A stretch of DNA of 64,000 nucleotides, from the NCBI RefSeq assembly GCF_041583195.1, contig NZ_JBFHGL010000006.1:62001-126000 (forward strand). The letters are read 5' to 3'. A program made the position numbers and the translations under genes. Positions within the stretch are counted from its first letter, which is position 1; every line of letters begins with the position of its first letter. Origin of the DNA: Sulfurimonas sp. (GTDB lineage: Bacteria > Campylobacterota > Campylobacteria > Campylobacterales > Sulfurimonadaceae). The notes under the pieces were generated by a model, which was not told the origin of the DNA, did not search any database, and worked only from the letters and a program-made list of their open reading frames with translations. Below, in pieces: positions 24,529 through 34,720 of this stretch.

Positions 24529-25835
24529 AATAAATTTTTTAAATCTTCTTTTGCATCACCTGTAAGATGTAGATTAAAATTCTCAGCCAAGAAATTAAAG
24601 ATATCCTCATTTACAAACTGAGGTGGTTTTGGTCCAAGGTATATATCTTTTATTCCCAAACTAAATAATGCAAGAAGTATGATAACCGCTTTTTGTTCCA
24701 TCCAAGAAAGGACTATGGAAATTGGAAGATCATTTATAGGCGTATCAAGAGCTTCACTTACAGCCTTAGCTATCTCTACAGCACCGTTTGAATCGTTACA
24801 CTGTCCTAAATCAAGATAACGAGGAATCTCAGTTCCAGGAATATTTCCAAAGTCAATATCATTAAAGCGGAACTTCCCGCAGCTTGAAGTTATGATCACA
24901 CAATCTTTAGGAAGATTCTCAGCCATCTCTCTATAATACTCTCCTGCACGACCCGGTGCATCACATCCTGCAATTACAAAAAATTGTCTGATCTTTCCAG
25001 CTTGCAGCGCTTCTAGAATCTGAGGAGCTAAAGTTAAAATAGTTTTATAATGATGCCCTGTAACTAGTGATAGATTATCATCCATATTTGTATCTTCACA
25101 CTGTAGTGTTTTCTCTATAAGCTCATCGAAGTTGTCATCAACAATCTGAGTCCCACCCTCAATACCTACTATCTTGTAAGTGAACACTCTATCTACATAA
25201 TCAGCATCTTTTTTTGGAGGAACTATACAGTTTGTATTTACTACAAATGTTCCCTTAAAGCGTTTCATAAGCTCTGCTTGATCAAACCATGCCTTACCAA
25301 CATTACCTTTAAGGTGTGAATATTTTCTAAGTTCAGGGTAACCGTGAGCCGGTAGCATCTCTGAGTGTGTATATACATTTATACCTTTACCATCTGTTGC
25401 TTTTAAAAGTTTTTCCATCATCTCTAGGTTATGACCACTTACAAGGATAGCTTTTCCTTCAACTTTGTTTTGATCAACGATTACAGGAGTAGGTACACCA
25501 AACTTACCAGTATGTGCGTTTGAGAGCTTATCCATAACCTCTACACCGGCACTTCCTACTTTCATTAGCTGTGCTATGTGATCATCAAAATTAAAATTTA
25601 CATTCGTAAGGGTAAAATAGAGTGTCTCACTCATAACATCATCAACGTTTTTAGTCTCTTGAGGTTTAAGCTCATTTAGGTGTTCACGATAAGCACTAAG
25701 CCCTTTAAGCCCGAAAATCATTGTATCTTGAAGTCTGCTCAGGTTCTCATCTTTTCCACACGTACCTACAGTAGCTCCAGTAGAACCACAACCGTTTGGT
25801 GTACTCATCTCACACTGGTAACAAAACATACTCAT
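24510..25835 (-). CDS. hcp: Hybrid cluster protein (hydroxylamine/NO reductase), short form
   Basis: This 441-residue Hcp has N-terminal Fe-S cysteines (FCYQCEMSTPNGCGSTGATV, then TCGK) and the hybrid-cluster ligands in NTNCIVPP, AGCDAPGR and SSCGKFRFN, plus the C-terminal EQKAVIILLALFSLG. Most Hcp proteins are about 540 residues; the missing stretch lies soon after the N-terminal Cys motif, which is the feature of class III Hcp. The enzyme reduces hydroxylamine or NO. A perfect Fnr-type box lies 62 nt upstream. Confidence 0.95.
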   Translation of the reverse strand: MSMFCYQCEMSTPNGCGSTGATVGTCGKDENLSRLQDTMIFGLKGLSAYREHLNELKPQETKNVDDVMSETLYFTLTNVNFNFDDHIAQLMKVGSAGVEVMDKLSNAHTGKFGVPTPVIVDQNKVEGKAILVSGHNLEMMEKLLKATDGKGINVYTHSEMLPAHGYPELRKYSHLKGNVGKAWFDQAELMKRFKGTFVVNTNCIVPPKKDADYVDRVFTYKIVGIEGGTQIVDDNFDELIEKTLQCEDTNMDDNLSLVTGHHYKTILTLAPQILEALQAGKIRQFFVIAGCDAPGRAGEYYREMAENLPKDCVIITSSCGKFRFNDIDFGNIPGTEIPRYLDLGQCNDSNGAVEIAKAVSEALDTPINDLPISIVLSWMEQKAVIILLALFSLGIKDIYLGPKPPQFVNEDIFNFLAENFNLHLTGDAKEDLKNLLIEKVA

Positions 25836-25896
25836 TAATATCCTTTATAATTGTTTTTGTTTTGCGGAATATTAATGGGTTATACAGATAAATTCA

Positions 25897-25910
25897 TTGA
25901 TTTATATCAA
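25897..25910. promoter_or_regulatory. Crp/Fnr-type box TTGATTTATATCAA for hcp
   Basis: Perfect TTGAT-N4-ATCAA, 62 nt upstream of hcp and overlapping the last codon of the Crp/Fnr gene at 25907. This is the place for activation of hcp by a regulator of that family. Confidence 0.72.
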
Positions 25911-26542
25911 CAATACTTGCTAAGTCGTATACTGTCTAGTACTATAATCTTTCTTTTTTCAACACTGACAAGTTCTTCTTTTTTTAAGGTTGCTATGTTT
26001 CTAGAGAGAGTTTCTGGAGTTATATTTAGGATTGCAGCTATTTTTCTATGTGAGAGTTCATCTATATGATTTTGGTTTTCATAAATAAACTTACATACCC
26101 TGCTAAATGTATCCATGGTGAGATTTGTAGTAATAACGTTTTGAAGAGCTTTAACTTTTTTAGATAATGATTCGATGATTTTAAAACTAATATCTGGATT
26201 ACGTAAAAAATCTTTTTCAAATAACTCATAGTCTATTTCAAGTAGCTGACAATCTGTTTCACACATCGCCGTAGCCGGGTAGTTTATCTTTTGCATATGT
26301 GCTGTTTCTGCTATCAATGTTTGAGGTTGAAAAAAGTGCATAACCACTTCATTACCCTTTGGATCAACCTTATATACTTTTATAATACCATCCAGCAAAA
26401 GCTTTAGTTTGTTTGGTTTATCACCCTCATAAAAGATAATATTACCTTTACTATAGTTTTTAAGCTGTGAGATTTCATAAAGTCTGTTATTCTCAACATT
26501 ATTTAATTCTTCAAAAAGTTCGATGTTAATATTATTATTCAT
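25907..26542 (-). CDS. Crp/Fnr family regulator B
   Basis: This 211-residue protein has an N-terminal sensor barrel (KGNIIFYEGDKPNKLKLLLD then GIIKVYKVDPKGNEVVMHFF) and a C-terminal HTH (RKIAAILNITPETLSRNIAT). It lacks an FNR Cys cluster. Its recognition helix PETLSRNIATL is close to that of regulator A, so both may read similar boxes. It is directly upstream of hcp on the same strand, and a box for hcp overlaps its stop. Confidence 0.88.
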   Translation of the reverse strand: MNNNINIELFEELNNVENNRLYEISQLKNYSKGNIIFYEGDKPNKLKLLLDGIIKVYKVDPKGNEVVMHFFQPQTLIAETAHMQKINYPATAMCETDCQLLEIDYELFEKDFLRNPDISFKIIESLSKKVKALQNVITTNLTMDTFSRVCKFIYENQNHIDELSHRKIAAILNITPETLSRNIATLKKEELVSVEKRKIIVLDSIRLSKYC

Positions 26543-26585
26543 GGAGTAAGCATATCCATTTTATTACACTAAATACAATTTAACT

Positions 26586-26828
26586 TTAGTCATAAACATT
26601 GTCCATGTCAAAATCATCATTATAATCAGGTTGCGGAGGTATCTTTTTTAAAGATTTATCATTTACTTCTGCACCTTCAAAGTCATACTCATCTACACCA
26701 TAAAACTTTTGTTCAACAGAATATTTTTTTTCCTTTTCCATTTGCTTTTCCAAATGTTTTTTCGTTTCATTATTATCTGCACTAAACACTACTGTGAAAA
26801 GCAAGAATATCGTTGCAAATAGTTTCAC
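26586..26828 (-). CDS. Small exported acidic protein after the nap operon
   Basis: An 80-residue protein with a signal peptide (1-16, LFATIFLLFTVVFSA) and a charged, acidic mature part ending QPDYNDDFDMDNVYD. No known domain. It follows the PAS gene by 12 nt, so it is likely the last gene of the nap transcript. Role unknown. Confidence 0.6.
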   Translation of the reverse strand: MKLFATIFLLFTVVFSADNNETKKHLEKQMEKEKKYSVEQKFYGVDEYDFEGAEVNDKSLKKIPPQPDYNDDFDMDNVYD

Positions 26829-26840
26829 ATCAATCCTTAT

Positions 26841-27287
26841 TTATAAGCTATAAATAACTTTTCTGATATTTTCTTTATCTGTATTTCTGTACTCATCATA
26901 AAGCTTCTGGTATTTAAGTTTTGTAACATAATCTATAGGTACTCTAATAGATTTATATTCAATTAACTCATTATTCTTATATACTCCACTTATAGTTGCA
27001 TGTACCCAGTAGAAACCTCTATCTTTTCGGAGATTTTTTACTATACCTTCCCATTTTCTGCCCTGCTTTAACTTAGTCCACATATCTTTATAAACACGTT
27101 TAGGCATATCTGGATGTCTAACTATATTGTGTGAATTACCAATAAGTTCATCTACACTATAACCACTTATACTGGCAAACGTGTCATTCGCATAAGTAAT
27201 TATACCTCTGAGATCTGTTCTTGAGATAATTAACTCATGATCAGGAACAATAGTTTCAATCAAAAATTCACTCTCATTAAATTCCAT
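26841..27287 (-). CDS. Aer-like PAS domain protein at the end of the nap operon
   Basis: Residues 15-130 are one PAS domain (VPDHELIISRTDLRGIITYA then FASISGYSVDELIGNSHNIVRHPDMP), the FAD-type PAS of Aer redox sensors. There is no transmembrane or MCP output domain, so it is a stand-alone 148-residue sensor. I chose ATG at 27287: it starts 1 nt after the napD stop, while the longer frame would overlap napD by 38 nt. Redox or energy sensing linked to nitrate respiration is plausible. Confidence 0.8.
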   Translation of the reverse strand: MEFNESEFLIETIVPDHELIISRTDLRGIITYANDTFASISGYSVDELIGNSHNIVRHPDMPKRVYKDMWTKLKQGRKWEGIVKNLRKDRGFYWVHATISGVYKNNELIEYKSIRVPIDYVTKLKYQKLYDEYRNTDKENIRKVIYSL

Positions 27288-27288
27288 T

Positions 27289-27672
27289 TTAATCAACCTT
27301 GTCAAAGTCAGCGGCAAATCCTTCAAGATCTTTCTTCTTTAGATCTCCTCTGTAAATTATTTTATCCACATCTACATTGTCATCATTTAACATTTTTGGT
27401 ACTGCATCTGCATTGTTAATAATTTCTATGTGCTCATCAAGTTCATCCTCACTATATGCCATCTGCATATCGGCAGTGATTACATGAGGTATAGCTTCGA
27501 TAACTCTAAGTTTTTCTAACTCTTCCTTAACACCGTCACCCTCTATTGTTATGATTATCCTGCCTTTTTCATCATGCATATGGTAATCACACACTTCACA
27601 AGACTTTAAACTCTCAACAACTTCATCTAAATACTTAGGTACTGTTTGTACCACAATGCTTGAAATATTCAT
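27289..27672 (-). CDS. napD: NapD, chaperone for the NapA Tat signal
   Basis: This 127-residue protein starts MNISSIVVQTVPKYLDEVVE, with the ferredoxin-like NapD fold (residues 1-80) that binds the twin-arginine signal of NapA before export. It is longer than E. coli NapD (about 87) by an acidic C-terminal tail (VDVDKIIYRGDLKKKD), as is usual in Campylobacterota. It lies at the end of the nap operon as in relatives. Confidence 0.9.
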   Translation of the reverse strand: MNISSIVVQTVPKYLDEVVESLKSCEVCDYHMHDEKGRIIITIEGDGVKEELEKLRVIEAIPHVITADMQMAYSEDELDEHIEIINNADAVPKMLNDDNVDVDKIIYRGDLKKKDLEGFAADFDKVD

Positions 27673-27674
27673 AA

Positions 27675-28625
27675 CTACTCCTTATTTAAGTTAAAATAAT
27701 TTATGTTTGGATCATCACTACTGAGAAAAACTTCTTTTTCATTTTTAAAAAGTATCTGTGTAAGCGTAGCTTTTTGCCCTTTTAAGTTATATAGCTTTTT
27801 TTTGGTATTCACATCAAATACTAAAACTTCATTTTTCTCATTATATGCAACAGCACCTAATTTTGCTTTTGGGCTTAAAGCACAGCTGTATAGTAAAAAG
27901 TCAAAGTCTAAAAAAGATGATGAACTGTCTTTATAAACTACAGATTTTCTATCTTGACCTGCTGTTAAGATCACACCTTTTTTATAATCAAGCTGATAAA
28001 CTCTATCTAGGTTGATCGCCTTGGGCTGTTTTAATACTTGAGCTGTCTCTATATCCATTATTCTGACTATTCCACTTTCATCTGTTGTAGCTATTTTCTT
28101 CTTATCTTCGCTTATTATAAAGTGTGAAAAAGAAGATGGGCTAACTTGTATCAAATAAGATAGTTTTTTAGTTTTATAGTTATAAACGCCTATTTGATTG
28201 CTAAGCAGTGCGAACACTATTTTTTCATCATCCACAAAAGACGCTTTTTGAATAAAGTATTTTTTATCTATATCTATAATTTTGTTTAGCTTTTCATTTT
28301 CATATATAAATATATTTCTGTACCCTTTCATCCCCTGTGAAACAATTAAAATTTTATCTTTGAAAATGTCGATTGAGTATATTTTAGATGGTAAAACATC
28401 ACCCATAAAATCTTTTATATCTGGTATTTTAATTGTTTTAACATTCTGCTTTGTATCCGTGTTAAATATTTCAATAGTTCCATTATCAGTACCTGCATAA
28501 AGTTTGTTTTTTTTCACAACTATACTTTGAACAGTGCCAGTTGCTTTAAATACTTTGCTAGGTTCCAAGCTCTCTATCGCAAAAAGACTCGTAAAAACGA
28601 GTAATACAATTATAGTTTTAAGCAT
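27675..28625 (-). CDS. napL: NapL, periplasmic WD40-like protein of the nap operon
   Basis: This 316-residue protein has a signal peptide (1-17, TIIVLLVFTSLFAIES) and WD40/PQQ-type repeats (for example TVQSIVVKKNKLYAGTDNGT). NapL is known from the nap operons of Campylobacterota and is not essential for activity; its exact role is unclear. It overlaps the upstream gene by 8 nt and is followed 2 nt later by napD. Confidence 0.88.
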   Translation of the reverse strand: MLKTIIVLLVFTSLFAIESLEPSKVFKATGTVQSIVVKKNKLYAGTDNGTIEIFNTDTKQNVKTIKIPDIKDFMGDVLPSKIYSIDIFKDKILIVSQGMKGYRNIFIYENEKLNKIIDIDKKYFIQKASFVDDEKIVFALLSNQIGVYNYKTKKLSYLIQVSPSSFSHFIISEDKKKIATTDESGIVRIMDIETAQVLKQPKAINLDRVYQLDYKKGVILTAGQDRKSVVYKDSSSSFLDFDFLLYSCALSPKAKLGAVAYNEKNEVLVFDVNTKKKLYNLKGQKATLTQILFKNEKEVFLSSDDPNINYFNLNKE

Positions 28626-28938
28626 TTGGATTAAACCCTGGATTTTCTTGTGAATATTGATTCTGATTGTTTATCTGATTTATCTCATCTTCATACTCTA
28701 TTTGAAGTTTCATCATCTCTTGATTTAGTTCTTCATAACTTTTTGGAGAAAGTGTTTTGGACTTGGTCCACTTTACCATTATATCGTTACCGTATTCAGC
28801 CCCTAACTCTTCTATGCTTTTTTTGTATTCAGCCATATTTATACATACTACTGTTTTATCAGCCAATGTATCTGTCAATTCTATAAACCAGTTACCAGAA
28901 CTATCTTCATCAACATACGATATAAACTCTACAGACAT
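28618..28938 (-). CDS. Uncharacterised protein between napF and napL
   Basis: This 106-residue soluble acidic protein has a beta-rich start (SVEFISYVDEDSSGNWFIEL) and a Q/N-rich helical tail. I recognise no family. It lies between napF and napL, overlaps napL by 8 nt, and must be made with them. A role in NapF or NapL function is inferred only from position. Confidence 0.65.
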   Translation of the reverse strand: MSVEFISYVDEDSSGNWFIELTDTLADKTVVCINMAEYKKSIEELGAEYGNDIMVKWTKSKTLSPKSYEELNQEMMKLQIEYEDEINQINNQNQYSQENPGFNPNA

Positions 28939-28947
28939 ATTTTTTCC

Positions 28948-29421
28948 TTACTTAATTTTAATTGCTTCTGTTGGGCATACACTTATGCAAAAACCACAGC
29001 TTGTGCATTTAGAATCGTTTATGCTTGGTCTAAACATACCCAAGAACTCTATTGCATCATCTAGACAAGGGTCTTTACATGAAAAACACATTGTTTGACT
29101 CCAACTCATACATTTTAGCACATCTATCTCAATTACAGCATCTATCTTCTTTTTATATTCAAGTTCTAAGACATCGCTTGGACAAGCTTCCGCACACTCA
29201 TCACAATATGTACATCCACCTTCTTTAAAGTTCAAAACAGGTGTCTTGTCACTAGATATAATTATAATATTCTCTTCGCAAAAAGTGACACAAGGTGTAT
29301 CAATACACTCTGGACACTCTTTGTAAAAAGAATTCTCATCATCAAAGTATGGCGGTCTTACTACAGTATTCTCTTTTTTCTTATTTGAAAAAAGAGAACT
29401 AAAAAGTTCTCTTCTTTTCAT
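28948..29421 (-). CDS. napF: NapF-like ferredoxin
   Basis: This 157-residue protein has four Cys-rich segments: CPECIDTPCVTFC, CTYCDECAEACP, CMSWSQTMCFSCKDPC and CTSCGFCISVCP. The second and fourth are clear [4Fe-4S] motifs. NapF is a cytoplasmic protein thought to help load Fe-S into NapA. No signal peptide. It follows napB by 4 nt. Confidence 0.9.
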   Translation of the reverse strand: MKRRELFSSLFSNKKKENTVVRPPYFDDENSFYKECPECIDTPCVTFCEENIIIISSDKTPVLNFKEGGCTYCDECAEACPSDVLELEYKKKIDAVIEIDVLKCMSWSQTMCFSCKDPCLDDAIEFLGMFRPSINDSKCTSCGFCISVCPTEAIKIK

Positions 29422-29425
29422 TTTC

Positions 29426-30070
29426 TTACTTCATTAAAGTATCTAAACCTTCTGTAAGTTTAGAACCGCTCCAACTTGATTTCTCAGCACCATCCTTATG
29501 TGTATATTCAGGTGTAAAAGTATTTTCAACAAGTTGTCCTTCACTTTGAGGTGCATGACACTGTGAACAGTTAAATCTAGCTCCAGCTAAGTCACCGATC
29601 TTTTTAATAGAGATCTCATTTTTATTGTTGTCTATAGACTTTTCAAATTTTTTACCATCAAACTTATGTTTTGGTCTAAAGTCTGTAAAGTGCGATTCAG
29701 GTATTGCTGTAGCACCCATACTTGGAGCCACTTCCGGCATATGACAACTCGTACATTGATTATCATTTATTGTAATAGGCAGCATTCCTTCTACGTCATG
29801 CGGAATCATAGGAGGAGCATCCTGAAACGCTCTGTTTATTTTGTATCCACTACCAGCATACTCTTTAGAGTATTTTGTTTCTTCTGGCTTTACTGAATCT
29901 TCACTGTAAAGATCAACTTTTCTTAATCCTAAAGACTGTTCGCTAATTGTAGGCTTAACAACTGCTTCTGTTCTTTCAACTTTCGCTGATGGAGCAGTAT
30001 CATTACAACCATTAAAAAACAACACAGAAACTGCAGTCATACAAAGACCGATTTTAGTAACTAGTTTCAT
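29426..30070 (-). CDS. napB: NapB, diheme cytochrome subunit of periplasmic nitrate reductase
   Basis: This 214-residue protein has a lipoprotein-like signal (VSVLFFNGC near residue 22) and two heme motifs CTSCH (about 106) and CSQCH (about 169), the NapB pattern. It passes electrons to NapA in the periplasm. A possible lipid anchor at C22 differs from the plain signal peptide of classical NapB. Follows napH by 1 nt. Confidence 0.93.
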   Translation of the reverse strand: MKLVTKIGLCMTAVSVLFFNGCNDTAPSAKVERTEAVVKPTISEQSLGLRKVDLYSEDSVKPEETKYSKEYAGSGYKINRAFQDAPPMIPHDVEGMLPITINDNQCTSCHMPEVAPSMGATAIPESHFTDFRPKHKFDGKKFEKSIDNNKNEISIKKIGDLAGARFNCSQCHAPQSEGQLVENTFTPEYTHKDGAEKSSWSGSKLTEGLDTLMK

Positions 30071-30071
30071 A

Positions 30072-30887
30072 TTAACTCTCCTTATTTTTTTTATTTATTA
30101 AATCTCTTATTGAGAAATTTAAAGCATCATCATCACAAACTTCTATACATCTAGCACAATTTGTACATTCACCGGAAAGCACCTGATCACTTGATTTTCC
30201 AACCATGAACAGCACCTGACTTTCTGGACAAACTTCTTTACATTTCATACATAATGTACATTTTTCCTCATCGTACTTCACTCGAATAAGACTAAACCTG
30301 CCTATTATTGAGTAAAAACCTCCTATTGGACAAATATATCCACACCAACCATTTTTTAAAACAAACAGATCAAAGAAAAAGATAACAGCTATTGCAGCCC
30401 AACCAAAACCAAGACCAAATATGATTCCTCTATGAACCATACCTACCGGTGATATAAACTCAAAAGCTGTTACACCAAAACCAAAAGAAATTATCAAGCT
30501 TATAACTATCACCCAATATCTCATATATCTAGTGGCAGGCTGTTTTTTCTGAATTTTTTTAAATTCGAACTTTCTTCTTAAGTAGTTGGCCGCGTCTGTT
30601 ATAATGTTTACTGGGCATACCCAAGAACAAAATGCACGACCTCCCACTAATGAATAAAATAAAAGAGCGACCAAAGCACCTATAAAAATATCAGAAGCTA
30701 TAACTGCACCCGCTGCGAACATCTGTAATACCGCATAAGGATCACTCATCGGGATAGTCCCAAGAATGCTAGATGAACTTAAATTACCTATTATAAAAGT
30801 CCAACCCCATGCATTAGCTCCAAAGTATAGAGTCATTAAACCAATTTGGAACACTCTGCGAAGTATTAAATATTTATTTTTAATCAT
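30072..30887 (-). CDS. napH: NapH, membrane quinol dehydrogenase with Fe-S clusters
   Basis: This 271-residue protein has about four membrane helices. Membrane-interface motifs CSWVCPV and CGYICPIGG and two C-terminal [4Fe-4S] motifs (CTLCMKCKEVCP, CTNCARCIEVC) match NapH. With NapG it oxidises menaquinol, which explains the lack of napC here. It overlaps napG by 8 nt. Confidence 0.95.
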   Translation of the reverse strand: MIKNKYLILRRVFQIGLMTLYFGANAWGWTFIIGNLSSSSILGTIPMSDPYAVLQMFAAGAVIASDIFIGALVALLFYSLVGGRAFCSWVCPVNIITDAANYLRRKFEFKKIQKKQPATRYMRYWVIVISLIISFGFGVTAFEFISPVGMVHRGIIFGLGFGWAAIAVIFFFDLFVLKNGWCGYICPIGGFYSIIGRFSLIRVKYDEEKCTLCMKCKEVCPESQVLFMVGKSSDQVLSGECTNCARCIEVCDDDALNFSIRDLINKKNKES

Positions 30888-31674
30888 CTAAAAGTCCTCC
30901 CATATCATTTAACGTGTCTATAGCTTTTTCTTTGCTAAGCTCAGTTTTTGTTATATGCGCTTCAGCATTTTTAAGCCTTTTTTCATCTGACTTATCCCAG
31001 CCTTTTATGTAGTGATCTCCGACTTTTCCAAGAGCAACTTCTCTTGGAAGTACGAAAATTGCAGCTTTTTCAGTAACACAAGCATGTTCACATAAACCAC
31101 AACCAGTACAAAAATCACTATCCACAATAGGTTTTAAAAAAGCATGCTTTCCTGTTCTCTCATTTTTCTCATAGTCAAGATAGATAGCTTGATCTAAAAG
31201 AGGACAAGCTCTATAACAAGCATCACACTGAATACCCCAAAAAGCGATACAATTTTTTGTATCAACTACAGCAACACCCATATCAGCTTTATTAATATCA
31301 AGCTGATTATTAGTAGATACTTTTTTTATATCTAACGCGTTACTTGGGCAAACAGGCACACAAGGTATATCTGTACACATATAGCAAGGGATATCCCTAG
31401 GCTCAAAATAAGGAGTACCCAATGGTTTATTATCACCAGGTTTTGCAAGTTTTAACGTATCATATGGGCATGCTTCAACACACATTCCACACTTAATACA
31501 AGTTGCAAGAAAGTCCTCTTCATCAAGTGCACCAGGTGGTCTTAGTGTAAGCTCCGAAGCAGTTACTTCGTCAAGGTATGCACTCCATACCAAGCCACCA
31601 AGAGCAGCCAAACCTATAGCCCTTGCAGTGTTTAATAAGAATTTTCTTCTTTCACTTATCGTTTCTGTTTTCAT
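30880..31674 (-). CDS. napG: NapG, periplasmic Fe-S protein
   Basis: This 264-residue protein starts with a Tat signal (SERRKFLLNTARAIGLAALG) and has four [4Fe-4S] motifs (for example CIKCGMCVEACP, CYMCTDIPCVPVCP, CDACYRACP, CTGCGLCEHACV). It takes electrons from NapH and gives them to NapB/NapA. Length is normal. Confidence 0.95.
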   Translation of the reverse strand: MKTETISERRKFLLNTARAIGLAALGGLVWSAYLDEVTASELTLRPPGALDEEDFLATCIKCGMCVEACPYDTLKLAKPGDNKPLGTPYFEPRDIPCYMCTDIPCVPVCPSNALDIKKVSTNNQLDINKADMGVAVVDTKNCIAFWGIQCDACYRACPLLDQAIYLDYEKNERTGKHAFLKPIVDSDFCTGCGLCEHACVTEKAAIFVLPREVALGKVGDHYIKGWDKSDEKRLKNAEAHITKTELSKEKAIDTLNDMGGLLDD

Positions 31675-31724
31675 TGTTTTCTTCTTCTAGGAGTTGAAGC
31701 CTTTTCAGACAACAAATCCTCTGT

Positions 31725-34535
31725 TTATGCTTGATAAATTTTAACCGCACATTTTTTAAAGTCTGTTTGCTTTGACTGAGGACAAGTCGCATCTAAACAT
31801 ACTTTGTTTATAAAAACTTTTTCATCAAACCAAGGAACAAACACCAATCCACGGCTAGGTCTGTTTCTACCACGAGTTTCAACTCTAGCTTTTACTCTGC
31901 CACGACGAGATTCAACCCAGCAAAGACCACCCTGTTTTAGTCCTTTATCTTCTGCATCTTGAGGATGCATATAACATAGGGCTTCAGGAACTGCACGATA
32001 TAACTCAGGTACACGCATAGTCATAGTCCCAGAGTGCCAGTGTTCGAGCACACGACCTGTACATAACCATGTATCATATTCAGAATCCGGTTTTTCCGGT
32101 GGATCCATATATGGTCTAGCAAATATTTTTGCTTTATTTTTTAGAGCACGTTTTGTCTGGTCTTTAACTCCGTTTAAATCTCCGTATGGTAGTGCTTTTG
32201 CCAGTGTTCCATAAAATGCGAATTCTGTATGCCCTGTCTCTTTCCCATACTTTTTGGCATATGGGTCATATTTGGTATTAAATCTCCACTGAGTCTCTTT
32301 ACCATCAACAACAGGCCATTTAAGACCACGAACTTTGTGGTAAGTATCAAAGTCTGCAAGGTCATGCGCATGTCCTCTACCAAACCATGCGTATTCTTCA
32401 AACAGGTACTTATCTATAAAGAATCCGTAACCATTAAACACTTTACCATCACTACCAACAACATTTCTACTATCACCGCTTGAATTTGTGTTATCATAGC
32501 CTTTTTGAACAGGATCGTTAAGATCTACCTTATATGATTTAGCCTCATCATTTGCAAATAAGATTTCAAACATAGTAGTGTCATCGTTATATCCCATCTT
32601 CTTAGCATCAGCTTTAACATCAGCTAGCTTAGTTCCATCTCTAAGGGTATATCCACCCCACAGATCTTTTACAGTAAATCTTTTTGAAAGCTCAACCCAT
32701 TGCCATGTATCACTCATAGCATCACCCACAGGAAGAACTTGTTGTCTCCAATGTTGGGTACGTCTCTCAGCATTACCGTAAGCTCCCCATTTTTCATAGA
32801 TCATAGCACTTGGTAAGATCAGATCAGATACTTTTGCAGAGATACCAGGATATCCATCTGAAGTTACAATGAAGTTGTCCATCTCACGAGCAGCTTTTAT
32901 CCAGTGTTTAGCACTGGCCGTATCTTGATAAGGATTACAAACATTAACCCATGCAAACTTGATAACACCATCTTCTATATCTCTATGGATCTTCATGATA
33001 TGTTGATTTCCAATAGGATTTAGAGTACCTTCTGGAAGCTTCCATCTGTTTTCAGTGATTTTTCTATGTGCAGGATTTGCAACCATCATGTCAGCAGGTA
33101 AACGGTGACAGAATGTCCCAACTTCACGTGCTGTACCACAAGCAGATGGCTGACCAGTTAAAGAAAATGCACCTGAACCAGGTTTAGCTTGTTTATTTAG
33201 TAAAAAGTGAACATTATATGAAAGTGTATTTACCCAAGTACCACGAGTATGTTGATTCATACCCATAGTCCAGAAAGACACTACTTTACGACCTTTTTCT
33301 ATATATAAGTCTGCTAATAGTTTAAGCTTGCGTTTAAACTCATTAATATCTTCATCAGGATTACCTTTAGATATTTTAGCTACATAATCAAGAGTGTAAG
33401 GCTCTAAAAATCTTTTATACTCTTCAAAAGAGATCTCCCAGTGTTTAAGCCCTGCTGGTTCATTAACCATTACATCACCTTCTTTATATCCATAAGGTGC
33501 AAGTGCAGGAGCTTCTTCTGCTGAGATGACTTTTTTCATCTCTTTAGAAACTGTTTCCATCTCTTTATCCGTATATTTACCTTCTTTTATAGACTTCTCA
33601 TCGCTTCTACGCATACCATAGCCTAAATTAACAGGAGATGCTGCAAAAATTATATGCTTTTTAACAAAATCCCAATCAATTGCTTCAGGATGGTTATAAA
33701 CTATCTCGTGAGCGATATAGTTCCATAAAGCCAAGTCGGTATTTGGAGTAAAGATTATCTCTTCATCAGCTAGATCGGAAGTTCTATGTCTGTATGTTTG
33801 TATAGATATAACTTTTACTCTTTCAGGATCTGAAAGTTTTCTGTCAGTTACACGTGACCAAAGGATCGGGTGCATCTCTGCCATATTTGAACCCCAAGAT
33901 ACTACAGTGTCTGTAAGCTCAATATCATCATAACATCCTGATGGCTCATCGATACCGAATGTCTGATAAAAACCAACAACGGCAGATGCCATACAGTGAC
34001 GTGCATTTGGATCAAGAGCATTAGATCTAAATCCACCTTTCATCATTTTTTGTGCTGCATAACCTTCCATAACAGTGTATTGACCAGATGCAAATACTCC
34101 TACACCCTCTGGTCCACTTGCTTTGAGTGCTTTTCTAATGTGGATTTCCATCTCATCAAACGCTCTTTTCCATGAAACAGGAGCAAATTTACCGTTTTTG
34201 TCAAATTCACCTTTAGAGTTTACTCTAAGAAGTGGTGTCTTAAGCCTATCGGCTCCATACATTATCTTAGCGTTAAAATAACCTTTTATACAGTTAAGTC
34301 CTCTGTTTACAGGAGCAGCAGGATCACCTTTTACTGCAACTATTTTACCATTCTTAGTCGCCATCATGATCCCACAACCAGTACCACAGAATCTACATGC
34401 AGCTTTATCCCATCTCCAACCAGCCTCAGCTGCGCTAGATGCCGCACTCAATTCACTAGGTACGCTCATACCTACTGCTGCTGCTGCCGAAGCTGCTGCA
34501 GAACTTTTAAGAAAATCTCTTCTTGAAAGTGACAT
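31725..34535 (-). CDS. napA: NapA, periplasmic nitrate reductase catalytic subunit
   Basis: This 936-residue molybdopterin enzyme begins with a Tat signal ([20 protein letters not shown]). The [4Fe-4S] site [12 protein letters not shown] is near residue 46, with the last Cys in GLNCIKGYF. The Mo ligand Cys lies in [13 protein letters not shown]. It reduces nitrate to nitrite in the periplasm. The start has a TTAAGGAGAGTTAA ribosome site. An Fnr-type box is 68 nt upstream, and the operon runs A-G-H-B-F-orf-L-D, then PAS and small exported gene. Confidence 0.97.
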   Translation of the reverse strand: MSLSRRDFLKSSAAASAAAAVGMSVPSELSAASSAAEAGWRWDKAACRFCGTGCGIMMATKNGKIVAVKGDPAAPVNRGLNCIKGYFNAKIMYGADRLKTPLLRVNSKGEFDKNGKFAPVSWKRAFDEMEIHIRKALKASGPEGVGVFASGQYTVMEGYAAQKMMKGGFRSNALDPNARHCMASAVVGFYQTFGIDEPSGCYDDIELTDTVVSWGSNMAEMHPILWSRVTDRKLSDPERVKVISIQTYRHRTSDLADEEIIFTPNTDLALWNYIAHEIVYNHPEAIDWDFVKKHIIFAASPVNLGYGMRRSDEKSIKEGKYTDKEMETVSKEMKKVISAEEAPALAPYGYKEGDVMVNEPAGLKHWEISFEEYKRFLEPYTLDYVAKISKGNPDEDINEFKRKLKLLADLYIEKGRKVVSFWTMGMNQHTRGTWVNTLSYNVHFLLNKQAKPGSGAFSLTGQPSACGTAREVGTFCHRLPADMMVANPAHRKITENRWKLPEGTLNPIGNQHIMKIHRDIEDGVIKFAWVNVCNPYQDTASAKHWIKAAREMDNFIVTSDGYPGISAKVSDLILPSAMIYEKWGAYGNAERRTQHWRQQVLPVGDAMSDTWQWVELSKRFTVKDLWGGYTLRDGTKLADVKADAKKMGYNDDTTMFEILFANDEAKSYKVDLNDPVQKGYDNTNSSGDSRNVVGSDGKVFNGYGFFIDKYLFEEYAWFGRGHAHDLADFDTYHKVRGLKWPVVDGKETQWRFNTKYDPYAKKYGKETGHTEFAFYGTLAKALPYGDLNGVKDQTKRALKNKAKIFARPYMDPPEKPDSEYDTWLCTGRVLEHWHSGTMTMRVPELYRAVPEALCYMHPQDAEDKGLKQGGLCWVESRRGRVKARVETRGRNRPSRGLVFVPWFDEKVFINKVCLDATCPQSKQTDFKKCAVKIYQA

Positions 34536-34602
34536 TTAACTCTCCTTAATTTTTTTCCGTTTTTCAACATTAACAGTCTAACAATTGAAAAACTTTTTTT
34601 TC

Positions 34603-34616
34603 TTGACTTAGGTCAA
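34603..34616. promoter_or_regulatory. Crp/Fnr-type box TTGACTTAGGTCAA upstream of napA
   Basis: TTGAC-N4-GTCAA palindrome, 68 nt upstream of the napA start. Likely the operon's main control site. Confidence 0.72.
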
Positions 34617-34720
34617 AAACTAAAAAAACTCATGAACGCTTTTCACATCGCAACATACATATTATATTTGATTATAGTTAGTTAAATCTTAATAAAACAA
34701 ATTGATGACTAAGGTGTTTT

